DNA of 64,000 bases. It comes from Maea johnstoni. Taxonomy: Eukaryota > Annelida > Polychaeta > Spionida > Magelonidae. The position numbers and the translations under genes are program-made. Below, piece by piece: positions 22,811 to 36,256 of the stretch. The stretch covers positions 95,935,055 through 95,999,054 of the forward strand of contig OZ012684.1 in the NCBI GenBank assembly GCA_963942565.1. Direction: 5' to 3'. The first letter of the stretch is position 1. Each line of letters opens with the position of its first letter. Below the pieces are notes generated by a model. That model was not told where the DNA came from and searched no databases. It saw only the letters and a list, made by a program, of their open reading frames with translations.

Positions 22811-23916
22811 ATTTGCTTACGACTTTTTAGAGACCAAATGCATCTCAAACAGGAAGTGTCCCAACATCATGCCTTACTCTCTTTATTTCCTGTTTCTCCT
22901 GCCCAGGAAATACTCTAGAATAACGCCAAGGCTCAGGGATCTGTCCACACGTCAGCCTATACACTCTTGGCAGTCATGTTCTCGTCCTTTGGCTTAATTA
23001 GCACCACATTTCAGTGCTGCCATCTATTCGCAGCTAGCAGAAGTGCTACCACCTCGTATCTCACTGCCAAACTCTGGACTGTCCATGGTCTTATGGGGTT
23101 AAGTTGTGAATATCCAGTCGTTTAAAATGTTTCAAAGCCTACACCCTCATCCTCATAATAGAACCAACTGTGACTGTCTAGGCCATCGGTGAGCAGAGCA
23201 TTTAAGGTACCACTTACGGTATCTCCAAACCTCACATAGGCTTGCACACAGAAAAGAAAAATTTTGGCTTTTAATCTTCTCGATATTGAATTTCACCAAA
23301 TCGCGGGCGCTTTAAAGTAGCACTTTGGGCATCAAGTCTTATCGGATTTGCTTGAAACGTTGGATCTAAATAGCTAATAGTATTACAAATATAAATAGTT
23401 AGATTATGCAATCTAGAAGTTTAGAAATATGCATTTTTCTCATTTTCAATGAAAAATCGGAAAGAAATGGTCATGCAATTTGAACACAGCAAAAAGTAGA
23501 GAAAGTGCGATAGTTTTCCCTCTGTTTTGATATTTTCTCCAGATCAATGGAATTTGATGGTCGGCAAGTGTGGATAGCATCTCTGTTTGATAACACTATG
23601 CATGTTTTTAATGTGTTTACCCCAAATATTTACAACCTGCAAGGAGCTAACATTTATGATTCTCAATGTTTTCTCAATTAAAAGACCTTTCAGGCAATAT
23701 ATACTTTATATAGGCCAAGAAGTCAAATTAAAGCAGGGTAGAGGAAAAACCAGGCCCAAAAAATGATCCCCGTAAGCTACGTTAAAAGTATTATAAAAAT
23801 AATAAAATAATAAAAGAAAACAAAATAAAATGATATAAAGCAACGAAAAATCAAAGTGGGAAGCATGGCCATGTATGTTATAAGATAAACATTTAAAAAA
23901 AAAGTAAAAGAGAGCA

Positions 23917-24034
23917 GCCTACAACACACAGTATTCCCAGGCGGTCACCCATCCAAGTACTAACTGCGCTCGATGTTGCTTAACTTCGGTGATCGGACGA
24001 GAACCGGTGCATTCAACATGATATGGTCGTAGGC
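23917..24034 (-). rRNA. 5S ribosomal RNA, copy 21
   Basis: Consensus sequence in the last clear A monomer of the window. Confidence 0.98.
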
Positions 24035-25140
24035 ATTTGCTTACGACTTTTTAGAGACCAAATGCATCTCAAACAGGAAGTGTCCCAACATCATGCCTTA
24101 CTCTCTTTATTTCCTGTTTCTCCTGCCCAGGAAATACTCTAGAATAACGCCAAGGCTCAGGGATCTGTCCACACGTCAGCCTATACACTCTTGGCAGTCA
24201 TGTTCTCGTCCTTTGGCTTAATTAGCACCACATTTCAGTGCTGCCATCTATTCGCAGCTAGCAGAAGTGCTACCACCTCGTATCTCACTGCCAAACTCTG
24301 GACTGTCCATGGTCTTATGGGGTTAAGTTGTGAATATCCAGTCGTTTAAAATGTTTCAAAGCCTACACCCTCATCCTCATAATAGAACCAACTGTGACTG
24401 TCTAGGCCATCGGTGAGCAGAGCATTTAAGGTACCACTTACGGTATCTCCAAACCTCACATAGGCTTGCACACAGAAAAGAAAGATTTTGGCTTTTAATT
24501 TTCTTGATATTGAATTTCGCCAAATCGAGGGCGCTTTAAAGTAGCACTTTGGGCATCAAGTCTTATCGGATTTGCTTCAAACGTTGGATCTAAATAGCTA
24601 ATAGTATTACAAATATAAATAGTTAGATTATGCAATCTAGAAGTTTAGAAATATGCCTTTTTCTCATTTTCAATGAAAAATCGGAAAGAAATGGTCATGC
24701 AATTTGAACACAGCAAAAAGTAGAGAAAGTGCGATAGTTTTCCCCCTGTTTTGATATTTTCTCCAGATCAAAGGAATTTGATGGTTGGCAAGTGTGGATA
24801 GCATCTCTGTTTGATAACACTATGCATGTTTTTAATGTGTTTACCCCAAATATTTACAACCTGCAAGGAGCTTACATTTATGATTCTCAATGTTTTCTCA
24901 ATTAAAAGACCTTTCAGGCAATATATACTTTATATTGGCCAAGAAGTCAAATTAAAGCAGGGTAGAGGAAAAACCAGGCCCAAAAAATGATCCCCGTAAG
25001 CTACGTTAAAAGTATTATAAAAATAATAAAATAATAAAAGAAAACAAAATAAAATGATATAAAGCAACGAAAAATCAAAGTGGGAAGCATGGCCATGTAT
25101 GTTATAAGATAAACATTAAAAAAAAAAGTAAAAGAGAGCA

Positions 25141-25258
25141 GCCTACAACACACAGTATTCCCAGGCGGTCACCCATCCAAGTACTAACTGCGCTCGATGT
25201 TGCTTAACTTCGGTGATCGGACGAGAACCGGTGCATTCAACATGATATGGTCGTAGGC
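25141..25258 (-). rRNA. 5S ribosomal RNA, copy 22
   Basis: Consensus sequence in a B monomer, first of tetramer 1. Confidence 0.98.
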
Positions 25259-26364
25259 ATTTGCTTACGACTTTTTAGAGACCAAATGCATCTCAAACAG
25301 GAAGTGTCCCAACATCATGCCTTACTCTCTTTATTTCCTGTTTCTCCTGCCCAGGAAATACTCTAGAATAACGCCAAGGCTCAGGGATCTGTCCACACGT
25401 CAGCCTATACACTCTTGGCAGTCATGTTCTCGTCCTTTGGCTTAATTAGCACCACATTTCAGTGCTGCCATCTATTCGCAGCTAGCAGAAGTGCTACCAC
25501 CTCGTATCTCACTGCCAAACTCTGGACTGTCCATGGTCTTATGGGGTTAAGTTGTGAATATCCAGTCGTTTAAAATGTTTCAAAGCCTACACCCTCATCC
25601 TCATAATAGAACCAACTGTGACTGTCTAGGCCATCGGTGAGCAAAACATTTAAGGTACCACTTACGGTATCTCCAAACCTCACATAGGCTTGCACACAGA
25701 AAAGAAAGATTTTGGCTTTTAATTTTCTCGATATTGAATTTCACCAAATCGAGGGCGCTTTAAAGTAGCACTTTGGGCATCAAGTCTTATCGGATTTGCT
25801 TGAAACGCTGGATCTAAATAGCTAATAGTATTACAAATACAAATAGTTAGATTATGCAATCTAGAAGTTTAGAAATATGCCTTTTTCTCATTTTCAATGA
25901 AAAATCGGAAAGAAATGGTCATGCAATTTGAACACAGCAAAAAGTAGTGAAAGTGCGATAGTTTTCCCTCTGTTTTGATATTTTCTCCAGATCAATGGAA
26001 TTTGATGGTCGGCAAGTGTGGATAGCATCTCTGTTTGATAACACTATGCATGTTTTTAATGTGTTAACCCCAAATATTTACAACCTGCAAGGAGCTTACA
26101 TTTATGATTCTCATGTTTTCTCAATTAAAAGACCTTTCAGGCAATATATACTTTATATAGGCCAAGAAGTCAAATAAAAGCAGGGTAGAGGAAAAACCAG
26201 GCCCAAAAAATGATCCCCGTAAGCTACGTTAAAAGTATTATAAAAATAATAAATTAATAAAATAAAACAAAATAAAATGATATAAAGCAACGAAAAATCA
26301 AAGTGGGAAGCATGGCCATGTATGTTATAAGATAAACATTAAAAAAAAAATTAAAAAGAGAGCA

Positions 26365-26482
26365 GCCTACAACACACAGTATTCCCAGGCGGTCACCCAT
26401 CCAAGTACTAACTGCGCTCGATGTTGCTTAACTTCGGTGATCGGACGAGAACCGGTGCATTCAACATGATATGGTCGTAGGC
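26365..26482 (-). rRNA. 5S ribosomal RNA, copy 23
   Basis: Consensus sequence in a C monomer with the left-side marker catttatg. Confidence 0.98.
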
Positions 26483-27584
26483 ATTTGCTTACGACTTTTT
26501 AGAGACCAAATGCATCTCAAACAGGAAGTGTCCCAACATCATGCCTTACTCTCTTTATTTCCTGTTTCTCCTGCCCAGGAAATACTCTAGAATAACGCCA
26601 AGGCTCAGGGATCTGTCCACACGTCAGCCTATACACTCTTGGCAGTCATGTTCTCGTCCTTTGGCTTAGCACCACATTTATGTGCTGCCATCTATTCGCA
26701 GCTAGCAGAAGTGCTACCACCTCGTATCTCGCTGCCAAACTCTGGACTGTCCATGGTCTTATGGGGTTAAGTTGTGAATATCCAGTCGTTTAAAATGTTT
26801 CAAAGCCTACACCCTCATCCTCATAATAGAACCAACTGTGACTGTCTAGGCCATCGGTGAGCAGAGCATTTAAGGTACCACTTACGGTATCTCCAAACCT
26901 CACATAGGCTTGCACACAGAAAAGAAAGATTTTGGCTTTTAATTTTCTTGATATTGAATTTCGCCAAATCGAGGGCGCTTTAAAGTAGCACTTTGGGCAT
27001 CAAGTCTTATCGGATTTGCTTCAAACGTTGGATCTAAATAGCTAATAGTATTACAAATATAAATAGTTAGATTATGCAATCTAGAAGTTTAGAAATATGC
27101 CTTTTTCTCATTTTCAATGAAAAATCGGAAAGAAATGGTCATGCAATTTGAACACAGCAAAAAGTAGAGAAAGTGCGATAGTTTTCCCTCTGTTTTGATA
27201 TTTTCTCCAGATCAAAGGAATTTGATGGTTGGCAAGTGTGGATAGCATCTCTGTTTGATAACACTATGCATGTTTTTAATGTGTTTACCCCAAATATTTA
27301 CAACCTGCAAGGAGCTTACATTTATGATTCTCAATGTTTTCTCAATTAAAAGACCTTTCAGGCAATATATACTTTATATTGGCCAAGAAGTCAAATTAAA
27401 GCAGGGTAGAGGAAAAACCAGGCCCAAAAAATGATCCCCGTAAGCTACGTTAAAAGTATTATAAAAATAATAAAATAATAAAAGAAAACAAAATAAAATG
27501 ATATAAAGCAACAAAAAATCAAAGTGGGAAGCATGGCCATGTATGTTATAAGATAAACATTAAAAGAAAAAGTAAAAGAGAGCA

Positions 27585-27702
27585 GCCTACAACACACAGT
27601 ATTCCCAGGCGGTCACCCATCCAAGTACTAACTGCGCTCGATGTTGCTTAACTTCGGTGATCGGACGAGAACCGGTGCATTCAACACGATATGGTCGTAG
27701 GC
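27585..27702 (-). rRNA. 5S ribosomal RNA, copy 24, +16 variant
   Basis: In a D monomer; A16-to-G (plus-strand c at 27687), compatible with a G-U pair in helix II. Confidence 0.97.
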
Positions 27703-28804
27703 ATTTGCTTACGACTTTTTAGAGACCAAATGCATCTCAAACAGGAAGTGTCCCAACATCATGCCTTACTCTCTTTATTTCCTGTTTCTCCTGCCCAGGA
27801 AATACTCTAGAATAACGCCAAGGCTCAGGGATCTGTCCACACGTCAGCCTATACACGCTTGGCAGTCATGTTCTCGTCCTTTGGCTTAGCACCACATTTC
27901 AGTGCTGCCATCTATTCGCAGCTAGCAGAAGTGCTACCACCTCGTATCTCGCTGCCAAACTCTGGACTGTCGATGGTCTTATGGGGTTAAGTTGTGAATA
28001 TCTAGTCGTTTAAAATGTTTCAAAGCCTACACCCTCATCCTCATAATAGAACCAACTGTGACTGTCTAGGCCATCGGTGAGCAGAGCATTTAAGGTACCA
28101 CTTACGGTATCTCCAAACCTCACATAGGCTTGCACACAGAAAAGAAAAATTTTGGCTTTTAATCTTCTCGATATTGAATTTCACCAAATCGAGGGCGCTT
28201 TAAAGTAGCACTTTGGGCATCAAGTCTTATCGGATTTGCTTGAAACGTTGGATCTAAATAGCTAATAGTATTACAAATATAAATAGTTAGATTATGCAAT
28301 CTAGAAGTTTAGAAATATGCATTTTTCTCATTTTCAATGAAAAATCGGAAAGAAATGGTCATGCAATTTGAACACAGCAAAAAGTAGAGAAAGTGCGATA
28401 GTTTTCCCTCTGTTTTGATATTTTCTCCAGATCAATGGAATTTGATGGTCGGCAAGTGTGGATAGCATCTCTGTTTGATAACACTATCCATGTTTTTAAT
28501 GTGTTTACCCCAAATATTTACAACCTGCAAGGAGCTTACATTTATGATTCTCAATGTTTTCTCAATTAAAAGACCTTTCAGGCAATATATACTTTATATA
28601 GGCCAAGAAGTCAAATTAAAGCAGGGTAGAGGAAAAACCAGGCCCAAAAAATGATCCCCGTAAGCTACGTTAAAAGTATTATAAAAATAATAAAATAATA
28701 AAAGAAAACAAAAGAAAATGATATAAAGCAACGAAAAATCAAAGTGGGAAGCATGGCCATGTATGTTATAAGATAAACATTAAAAAAAAAAGTAAAAGAG
28801 AGCA

Positions 28805-28922
28805 GCCTACAACACACAGTATTCCCAGGCGGTCACCCATCCAAGTACTAACTGCGCTCGATGTTGCTTAACTTCGGTGATCGGACGAGAACCGGTGCAT
28901 TCAACATGATATGGTCGTAGGC
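28805..28922 (-). rRNA. 5S ribosomal RNA, copy 25
   Basis: Consensus sequence in an E monomer; spacer has ctaccc, shared with copy 29. Confidence 0.98.
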
Positions 28923-30028
28923 ATTTGCTTACGACTTTTTAGAGACCAAATGCATCTCAAACAGGAAGTGTCCCAACATCATGCCTTACTCTCTTTATTT
29001 CCTGTTTCTCCTACCCAGGAAATACTCTAGAATAACGCCAAGGCTCAGGGATCTGTCCACACGTCAGCCTATACACTCTTGGCAGTCATGTTCTCGTCCT
29101 TTGGCTTAATTAGCACCACATTTCAGTGCTGCCATCTATTCGCAGCTAGCAGAAGTGCTACCACCTCGTATCTCACTGCCAAACTCTGGACTGTCCATGG
29201 TCTTATGGGGTTAAGTTGTGAATATCCAGTCGTTTAAAATGTTTCAAAGCCTACACCCTCATCCTCATAATAGAACCAACTGTGACTGTCTAGGCCATCG
29301 GTGAGCAGAGCATTTAAGGTACCACTTACGGTATCTCCAAACCTCACATAGGCTTGCACACAGAAAAGAAAAATTTTGGCTTTTAATCTTCTCGATATTG
29401 AATTTCACCAAATTGCGGGCGCTTTAAAGTAGCACTTTGGGCATCAAGTCTTATCGGATTTGCTTGAAACGTTGGATCTAAATAGCTAATAGTATTACAA
29501 ATATAAATAGTTAGATTATGCAATCTAGAAGTTTAGAAATATGCATTTTTCTCATTTTCAATGAAAAATCGGAAAGAAATGGTCATGCAATTTGAACACA
29601 GCAAAAAGTAGAGAAAGTGCGATAGTTTTCCCTCTGTTTTGATATTTTCTCCAGATCAATGGAATTTGATGGTCGGCAAGTGTGGATAGCATCTCTGTTT
29701 GATAACACTATGCATGTTTTTAATGTGTTTACCCCAAATATTTACAACCTGCAAGGAGCTAACATTTATGATTCTCAATGTTTTCTCAATTAAAAGACCT
29801 TTCAGGCAATATATACTTTATATAGGCCAAGAAGTCAAATTAAAGCAGGGTAGAGGAAAAACCAGGCCCAAAAAATGATCCCCGTAAGCTACGTTAAAAG
29901 TATTATAAAAATAATAAAATAATAAAAGAAAACAAAATAAAATGATATAAAGCAACGAAAAATCAAAGTGGGAAGCATGGCCATGTATGTTATAAGATAA
30001 ACATTTAAAAAAAAAGTAAAAGAGAGCA

Positions 30029-30146
30029 GCCTACAACACACAGTATTCCCAGGCGGTCACCCATCCAAGTACTAACTGCGCTCGATGTTGCTTAACTTCG
30101 GTGATCGGACGAGAACCGGTGCATTCAACATGATATGGTCGTAGGC
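30029..30146 (-). rRNA. 5S ribosomal RNA, copy 26
   Basis: Consensus sequence in a B monomer, the first with the spacer marker ctcgcatagg. Confidence 0.98.
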
Positions 30147-31252
30147 ATTTGCTTACGACTTTTTAGAGACCAAATGCATCTCAAACAGGAAGTGTCCCAA
30201 CATCATGCCTTACTCTCTTTATTTCCTGTTTCTCCTGCCCAGGAAATACTCTAGAATAACGCCAAGGCTCAGGGATCTGTCCACACGTCAGCCTATACAC
30301 TCTTGGCAGTCATGTTCTCGTCCTTTGGCTTAATTAGCACCACATTTCAGTGCTGCCATCTATTCGCAGCTAGCAGAAGTGCTACCACCTCGTATCTCAC
30401 TGCCAAACTCTGGACTGTCCATGGTCTTATGGGGTTAAGTTGTGAATATCCAGTCGTTTAAAATGTTTCAAAGCCTACACCCTCATCCTCATAATAGAAC
30501 CAACTGTGACTGTCTAGGCCATCGGTGAGCAGAGCATTTAAGGTACCACTTACGGTATCTCCAAACCTCGCATAGGCTTGCACACAGAAAAGAAAGATTT
30601 TGGCTTTTAATTTTCTCGATATTGAATTTCACCAAATCGAGGGCGCTTTAAAGTAGCACTTTGGGCATCAAGTCTTATCGGATTTGCTTGAAACGTTGGA
30701 TCTAAATAGCTAATAGTATTACAAATATAAATAGTTAGATTATGCAATCTAGAAGTTTAGAAATATGCCTTTTTCTCATTTTCAATGAAAAATCGGAAAG
30801 AAATGGTCATGCAATTTGAACACAGCAAAAAGTAGAGAAAGTGCGATAGCTTTCCCTCTGTTTTGATATTTTCTCCAGTTCAATGGAATTTGATGGTCGG
30901 CAAGTGTGGATAGCATCTCTGTTTGATAACACTATGCATGTTTTTAATGTGTTAACCCCAAATATTTACAACCTGCAAGGAGCTTACATTTATGATTCTC
31001 ATGTTTTCTCAATTAAAAGACCTTTCAGGCAATATATACTTTATATAGGCCAAGAAGTCAAATAAAAGCAGGGTAGAGGAAAAACCAGGCCCAAAAAATG
31101 ATCCCCGTAAGCTACGTTAAAAGTATTATAAAAATAATAAATTAATAAAATAAAACAAAATAAAATGATATAAAGCAACGAAAAATCAAAGTGGGAAGCA
31201 TGGCCATGTATGTTATAAGATAAACATTAAAAAAAAAATTAAAAAGAGAGCA

Positions 31253-31370
31253 GCCTACAACACACAGTATTCCCAGGCGGTCACCCATCCAAGTACTAAC
31301 TGCGCTCGATGTTGCTTAACTTCGGTGATCGGACGAGAACCGGTGCATTCAACATGATATGGTCGTAGGC
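31253..31370 (-). rRNA. 5S ribosomal RNA, copy 27
   Basis: Consensus sequence in a C monomer, the last with catttatg. Confidence 0.98.
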
Positions 31371-32472
31371 ATTTGCTTACGACTTTTTAGAGACCAAATG
31401 CATCTCAAACAGGAAGTGTCCCAACATCATGCCTTACTCGCTTTATTTCCTGTTTCTCCTGCCCAGGAAATACTCTAGAATAACGCCAAGGCTCAGGGAT
31501 CTGTCCACACGTCAGCCTATACACTCTTGGCAGTCATGTTCTCGTCCTTTGGCTTAGCACCACATTTATGTGCTGCCATCTATTCGCAGCTAGCAGAAGT
31601 GCTACCACCTCGTATCTCGCTGCCAAACTCTGGACATTCCATGGTCTTATGGGGTTAAGTTGTGAATATCCAGTCGTTTAAAATGTTTCAAAGCCTACAC
31701 CCTCATCCTCATAATAGAACCAACTGTGACTGTCTAGGCCATCGGTGAGCAGAGCATTTAAGGTACCACTTACGGTATCTCCAAACCTCACATAGGCTTG
31801 CACACAGAAAAGAAAGATTTTGGCTTTTAATTTTCTTGATATTGAATTTCGCCAAATCGAGGGCGCTTTAAAGTAGCACTTTGGGCATCAAGTCTTATCG
31901 GATTTGCTTCAAACGTTGGATCTAAATAGCTAATAGTATTACAAATATAAATAGTTAGATTATGCAATCTAGAAGTTTAGAAATATGCCTTTTTCTCATT
32001 TTCAATGAAAAATCGGAAAGAAATGGTCATGCAATTTGAACACAGCAAAAAGTAGAGAAAGTGCGATAGTTTTCCCTCTGTTTTGATATTTTCTCCAGAT
32101 CAAAGGAATTTGATGGTTGGCAAGTGTGGATAGCATCTCTGTTTGATAACACTATGCATGTTTTTAATGTGTTTACCCCAAATATTTACAACCTGCAAGG
32201 AGCTTACATTTATGATTCTCAATGTTTTCTCAATTAAAAGACCTTTCAGGCAATATATACTTTATATTGGCCAAGAAGTCAAATTAAAGCAGGGTAGAGG
32301 AAAAACCAGGCCCAAAAAATGATCCCCGTAAGCTACGTTAAAAGTATTATAAAAATAATAAAATAATAAAAGAAAACAAAATAAAATGATATAAAGCAAC
32401 AAAAAATCAAAGTGGGAAGCATGGCCATGTATGTTATAAGATAAACATTAAAAGAAAAAGTAAAAGAGAGCA

Positions 32473-32590
32473 GCCTACAACACACAGTATTCCCAGGCGG
32501 TCACCCATCCAAGTACTAACTGCGCTCGATGTTGCTTAACTTCGGTGATCGGACGAGAACCGGTGCATTCAACACGATATGGTCGTAGGC
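32473..32590 (-). rRNA. 5S ribosomal RNA, copy 28, +16 variant
   Basis: In a D monomer; A16-to-G (plus-strand c at 32575), third and last copy with this change. Its spacer lacks tctt near 32864. Confidence 0.97.
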
Positions 32591-33690
32591 ATTTGCTTAC
32601 GACTTTTTAGAGACCAAATGCATCTCAAACAGGAAGTGTCCCAACATCATGCCTTACTCTCTTTATTTCCTGTTTCTCCTGCCCAGGAAATACTCTAGAA
32701 TAACGCCAAGGCTCAGGGATCTGTCCACACGTCAGCCTATACACGCTTGGCAGTCATGTTCTCGTCCTTTGGCTTAGCACCACATTTCAGTGCTGCCATC
32801 TATTCGCAGCTAGCAGAAGTGCTACCACCTCGTATCTCGCTGCCAAACTCTGGACTGTCGATGGCTATGGGGTTAAGTTGTGAATATCTAGTCGTTTAAA
32901 ATGTTTCAAAGCCTACACCCTCATCCTCATAATAGAACCAACTGTGACTGTCTAGGCCATCGGTGAGCAGAGCATTTAAGGTACCACTTACGGTATCTCC
33001 AAACCTCACATAGGCTTGCACACAGAAAAGAAAAATTTTGGCTTTTAATCTTCTCGATATTGAATTTCACCAAATCGAGGGCGCTTTAAAGTAGCACTTT
33101 GGGCATCAAGTCTTATCGGATTTGCTTGAAACGTTGGATCTAAATAGCTAATAGTATTACAAATATAAATAGTTAGATTATGCAATCTAGAAGTTTAGAA
33201 ATATGCATTTTTCTCATTTTCAATGAAAAATCGGAAAGAAATGGTCATGCAATTTGAACACAGCAAAAAGTAGAGAAAGTGCGATAGTTTTCCCTCTGTT
33301 TTGATATTTTCTCCAGATCAATGGAATTTGATGGTCGGCAAGTGTGGATAGCATCTCTGTTTGATAACACTATGCATGTTTTTAATGTGTTTACCCCAAA
33401 TATTTACAACCTGCAAGGAGCTTACATTTATGATTCTCAATGTTTTCTCAATTAAAAGACCTTTCAGGCAATATATACTTTATATAGGCCAAGAAGTCAA
33501 ATTAAAGCAGGGTAGAGGAAAAACCAGGCCCAAAAAATGATCCCCGTAAGCTACGTTAAAAGTATTATAAAAATAATAAAATAATAAAAGAAAACAAAAT
33601 AAAATGATATAAAGCAACGAAAAATCAAAGTGGGAAGCATGGCCATGTATGTTATAAGATAAACATTAAAAAAAAAAGTAAAAGAGAGCA

Positions 33691-33808
33691 GCCTACAACA
33701 CACAGTATTCCCAGGCGGTCACCCATCCAAGTACTAACTGCGCTCGATGTTGCTTAACTTCGGTGATCGGACGAGAACCGGTGCATTCAACATGATATGG
33801 TCGTAGGC
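33691..33808 (-). rRNA. 5S ribosomal RNA, copy 29
   Basis: Consensus sequence in an E monomer with ctaccc and aaattgcggg markers, like copy 25. Confidence 0.98.
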
Positions 33809-34914
33809 ATTTGCTTACGACTTTTTAGAGACCAAATGCATCTCAAACAGGAAGTGTCCCAACATCATGCCTTACTCTCTTTATTTCCTGTTTCTCCTAC
33901 CCAGGAAATACTCTAGAATAACGCCAAGGCTCAGGGATCTGTCCACACGTCAGCCTATACACTCTTGGCAGTCATGTTCTCGTCCTTTGGCTTAATTAGC
34001 ACCACATTTCAGTGCTGCCATCTATTCGCAGCTAGCAGAAGTGCTACCACCTCGTATCTCACTGCCAAACTCTGGACTGTCCATGGTCTTATGGGGTTAA
34101 GTTGTGAATATCCAGTCGTTTAAAATGTTTCAAAGCCTACACCCTCATCCTCATAATAGAACCAACTGTGACTGTCTAGGCCATCGGTGAGCAGAGCATT
34201 TAAGGTACCACTTACGGTATCTCCAAACCTCACATAGGCTTGCACACAGAAAAGAAAAATTTTGGCTTTTAATCTTCTCGATATTGAATTTCACCAAATT
34301 GCGGGCGCTTTAAAGTAGCACTTTGGGCATCAAGTCTTATCGGATTTGCTTGAAACGTTGGATCTAAATAGCTAATAGTATTACAAATATAAATAGTTAG
34401 ATTATGCAATCTAGAAGTTTAGAAATATGCATTTTTCTCATTTTCAATGAAAAATCGGAAAGAAATGGTCATGCAATTTGAACACAGCAAAAAGTAGAGA
34501 AAGTGCGATAGTTTTCCCTCTGTTTTGATATTTTCTCCAGATCAATGGAATTTGATGGTCGGCAAGTGTGGATAGCATCTCTGTTTGATAACACTATGCA
34601 TGTTTTTAATGTGTTTACCCCAAATATTTACAACCTGCAAGGAGCTAACATTTATGATTCTCAATGTTTTCTCAATTAAAAGACCTTTCAGGCAATATAT
34701 ACTTTATATAGGCCAAGAAGTCAAATTAAAGCAGGGTAGAGGAAAAACCAGGCCCAAAAAATGATCCCCGTAAGCTACGTTAAAAGTATTATAAAAATAA
34801 TAAAATAATAAAAGAAAACAAAATAAAATGATATAAAGCAACGAAAAATCAAAGTGGGAAGCATGGCCATGTATGTTATAAGATAAACATTTAAAAAAAA
34901 AGTAAAAGAGAGCA

Positions 34915-35032
34915 GCCTACAACACACAGTATTCCCAGGCGGTCACCCATCCAAGTACTAACTGCGCTCGATGTTGCTTAACTTCGGTGATCGGACGAGA
35001 ACCGGTGCATTCAACATGATATGGTCGTAGGC
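34915..35032 (-). rRNA. 5S ribosomal RNA, copy 30
   Basis: Consensus sequence in a B monomer. Confidence 0.98.
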
Positions 35033-36138
35033 ATTTGCTTACGACTTTTTAGAGACCAAATGCATCTCAAACAGGAAGTGTCCCAACATCATGCCTTACT
35101 CTCTTTATTTCCTGTTTCTCCTGCCCAGGAAATACTCTAGAATAACGCCAAGGCTCAGGGATCTGTCCACACGTCAGCCTATACACTCTTGGCAGTCATG
35201 TTCTCGTCCTTTGGCTTAATTAGCACCACATTTCAGTGCTGCCATCTATTCGCAGCTAGCAGAAGTGCTACCACCTCGTATCTCACTGCCAAACTCTGGA
35301 CTGTCCATGGTCTTATGGGGTTAAGTTGTGAATATCCAGTCGTTTAAAATGTTTCAAAGCCTACACCCTCATCCTCATAATAGAACCAACTGTGACTGTC
35401 TAGGCCATCGGTGAGCAGAGCATTTAAGGTACCACTTACGGTATCTCCAAACCTCGCATAGGCTTGCACACAGAAAAGAAAGATTTTGGCTTTTAATTTT
35501 CTCGATATTGAATTTCACCAAATCGAGGGCGCTTTAAAGTAGCACTTTGGGCATCAAGTCTTATCGGATTTGCTTGAAACGTTGGATCTAAATAGCTAAT
35601 AGTATTACAAATATAAATAGTTAGATTATGCAATCTAGAAGTTTAGAAATATGCCTTTTTCTCATTTTCAATGAAAAATCGGAAAGAAATGGTCATGCAA
35701 TTTGAACACAGCAAAAAGTAGAGAAAGTGCGATAGCTTTCCCTCTGTTTTGATATTTTCTCCAGATCAATGGAATTTGATGGTCGGCAAGTGTGGATAGC
35801 ATCTCTGTTTGATAACACTATGCATGTTTTTAATGTGTTAACCCCAAATATTTACAACCTGCAAGGAGCTTACATTTATGATTCTCATGTTTTCTCAATT
35901 AAAAGACCTTTCAGGCAATATATACTTTATATTGGCCAAGAAGTCAAATAAAAGCAGGGTAGAGGAAAAACCAGGCCCAAAAAATGATCCCCGTAAGCTA
36001 CGTTAAAAGTATTATAAAAATAATAAATTAATAAAATAAAACAAAATAAAATGATATAAAGCAACGAAAAATCAAAGTGGGAAGCATGGCCATGTATGTT
36101 ATAAGATAAACATTAAAAAAAAAATTAAAAAGAGAGCA

Positions 36139-36256
36139 GCCTACAACACACAGTATTCCCAGGCGGTCACCCATCCAAGTACTAACTGCGCTCGATGTTG
36201 CTTAACTTCGGTGATCGGACGAGAACCGGTGCATTCAACATGATATGGTCGTAGGC
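36139..36256 (-). rRNA. 5S ribosomal RNA, copy 31
   Basis: Consensus sequence in the first C monomer of the right-side type (catttcag, gtttagatatt). Confidence 0.98.

Larger units (their letters stand above)
11003..24960. repeat. irregular part of the 5S array
   Basis: Monomer order here is D, B, C, A, B, truncated, C/D chimera, B, C, D, E, A. No fixed higher-order period holds. The stretch contains the 516-bp truncated monomer, the C/D chimera and the first E monomer, so it looks like a zone of repeated unequal exchange between the trimer and tetramer regions. Confidence 0.8.
24961..29848. repeat. higher-order repeat, B-C-D-E tetramer copy 1
   Basis: Four monomers in the order B, C, D, E make a 4,888-bp unit. 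The D monomer carries a 5S variant at gene position 16. The E monomer carries the spacer marker ctaccc (for ctgccc), also seen in the next tetramer. Confidence 0.9.
29849..34734. repeat. higher-order repeat, B-C-D-E tetramer copy 2
   Basis: This is the second B-C-D-E unit. It shares the gene position 16 variant (D monomer) and the ctaccc marker (E monomer) with copy 1. Its B monomer introduces the marker ctcgcatagg (for ctcacatagg), which then stays in all later B monomers. Its D monomer has lost tctt near 32864, which gives the short 1218-bp step. Confidence 0.9.
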
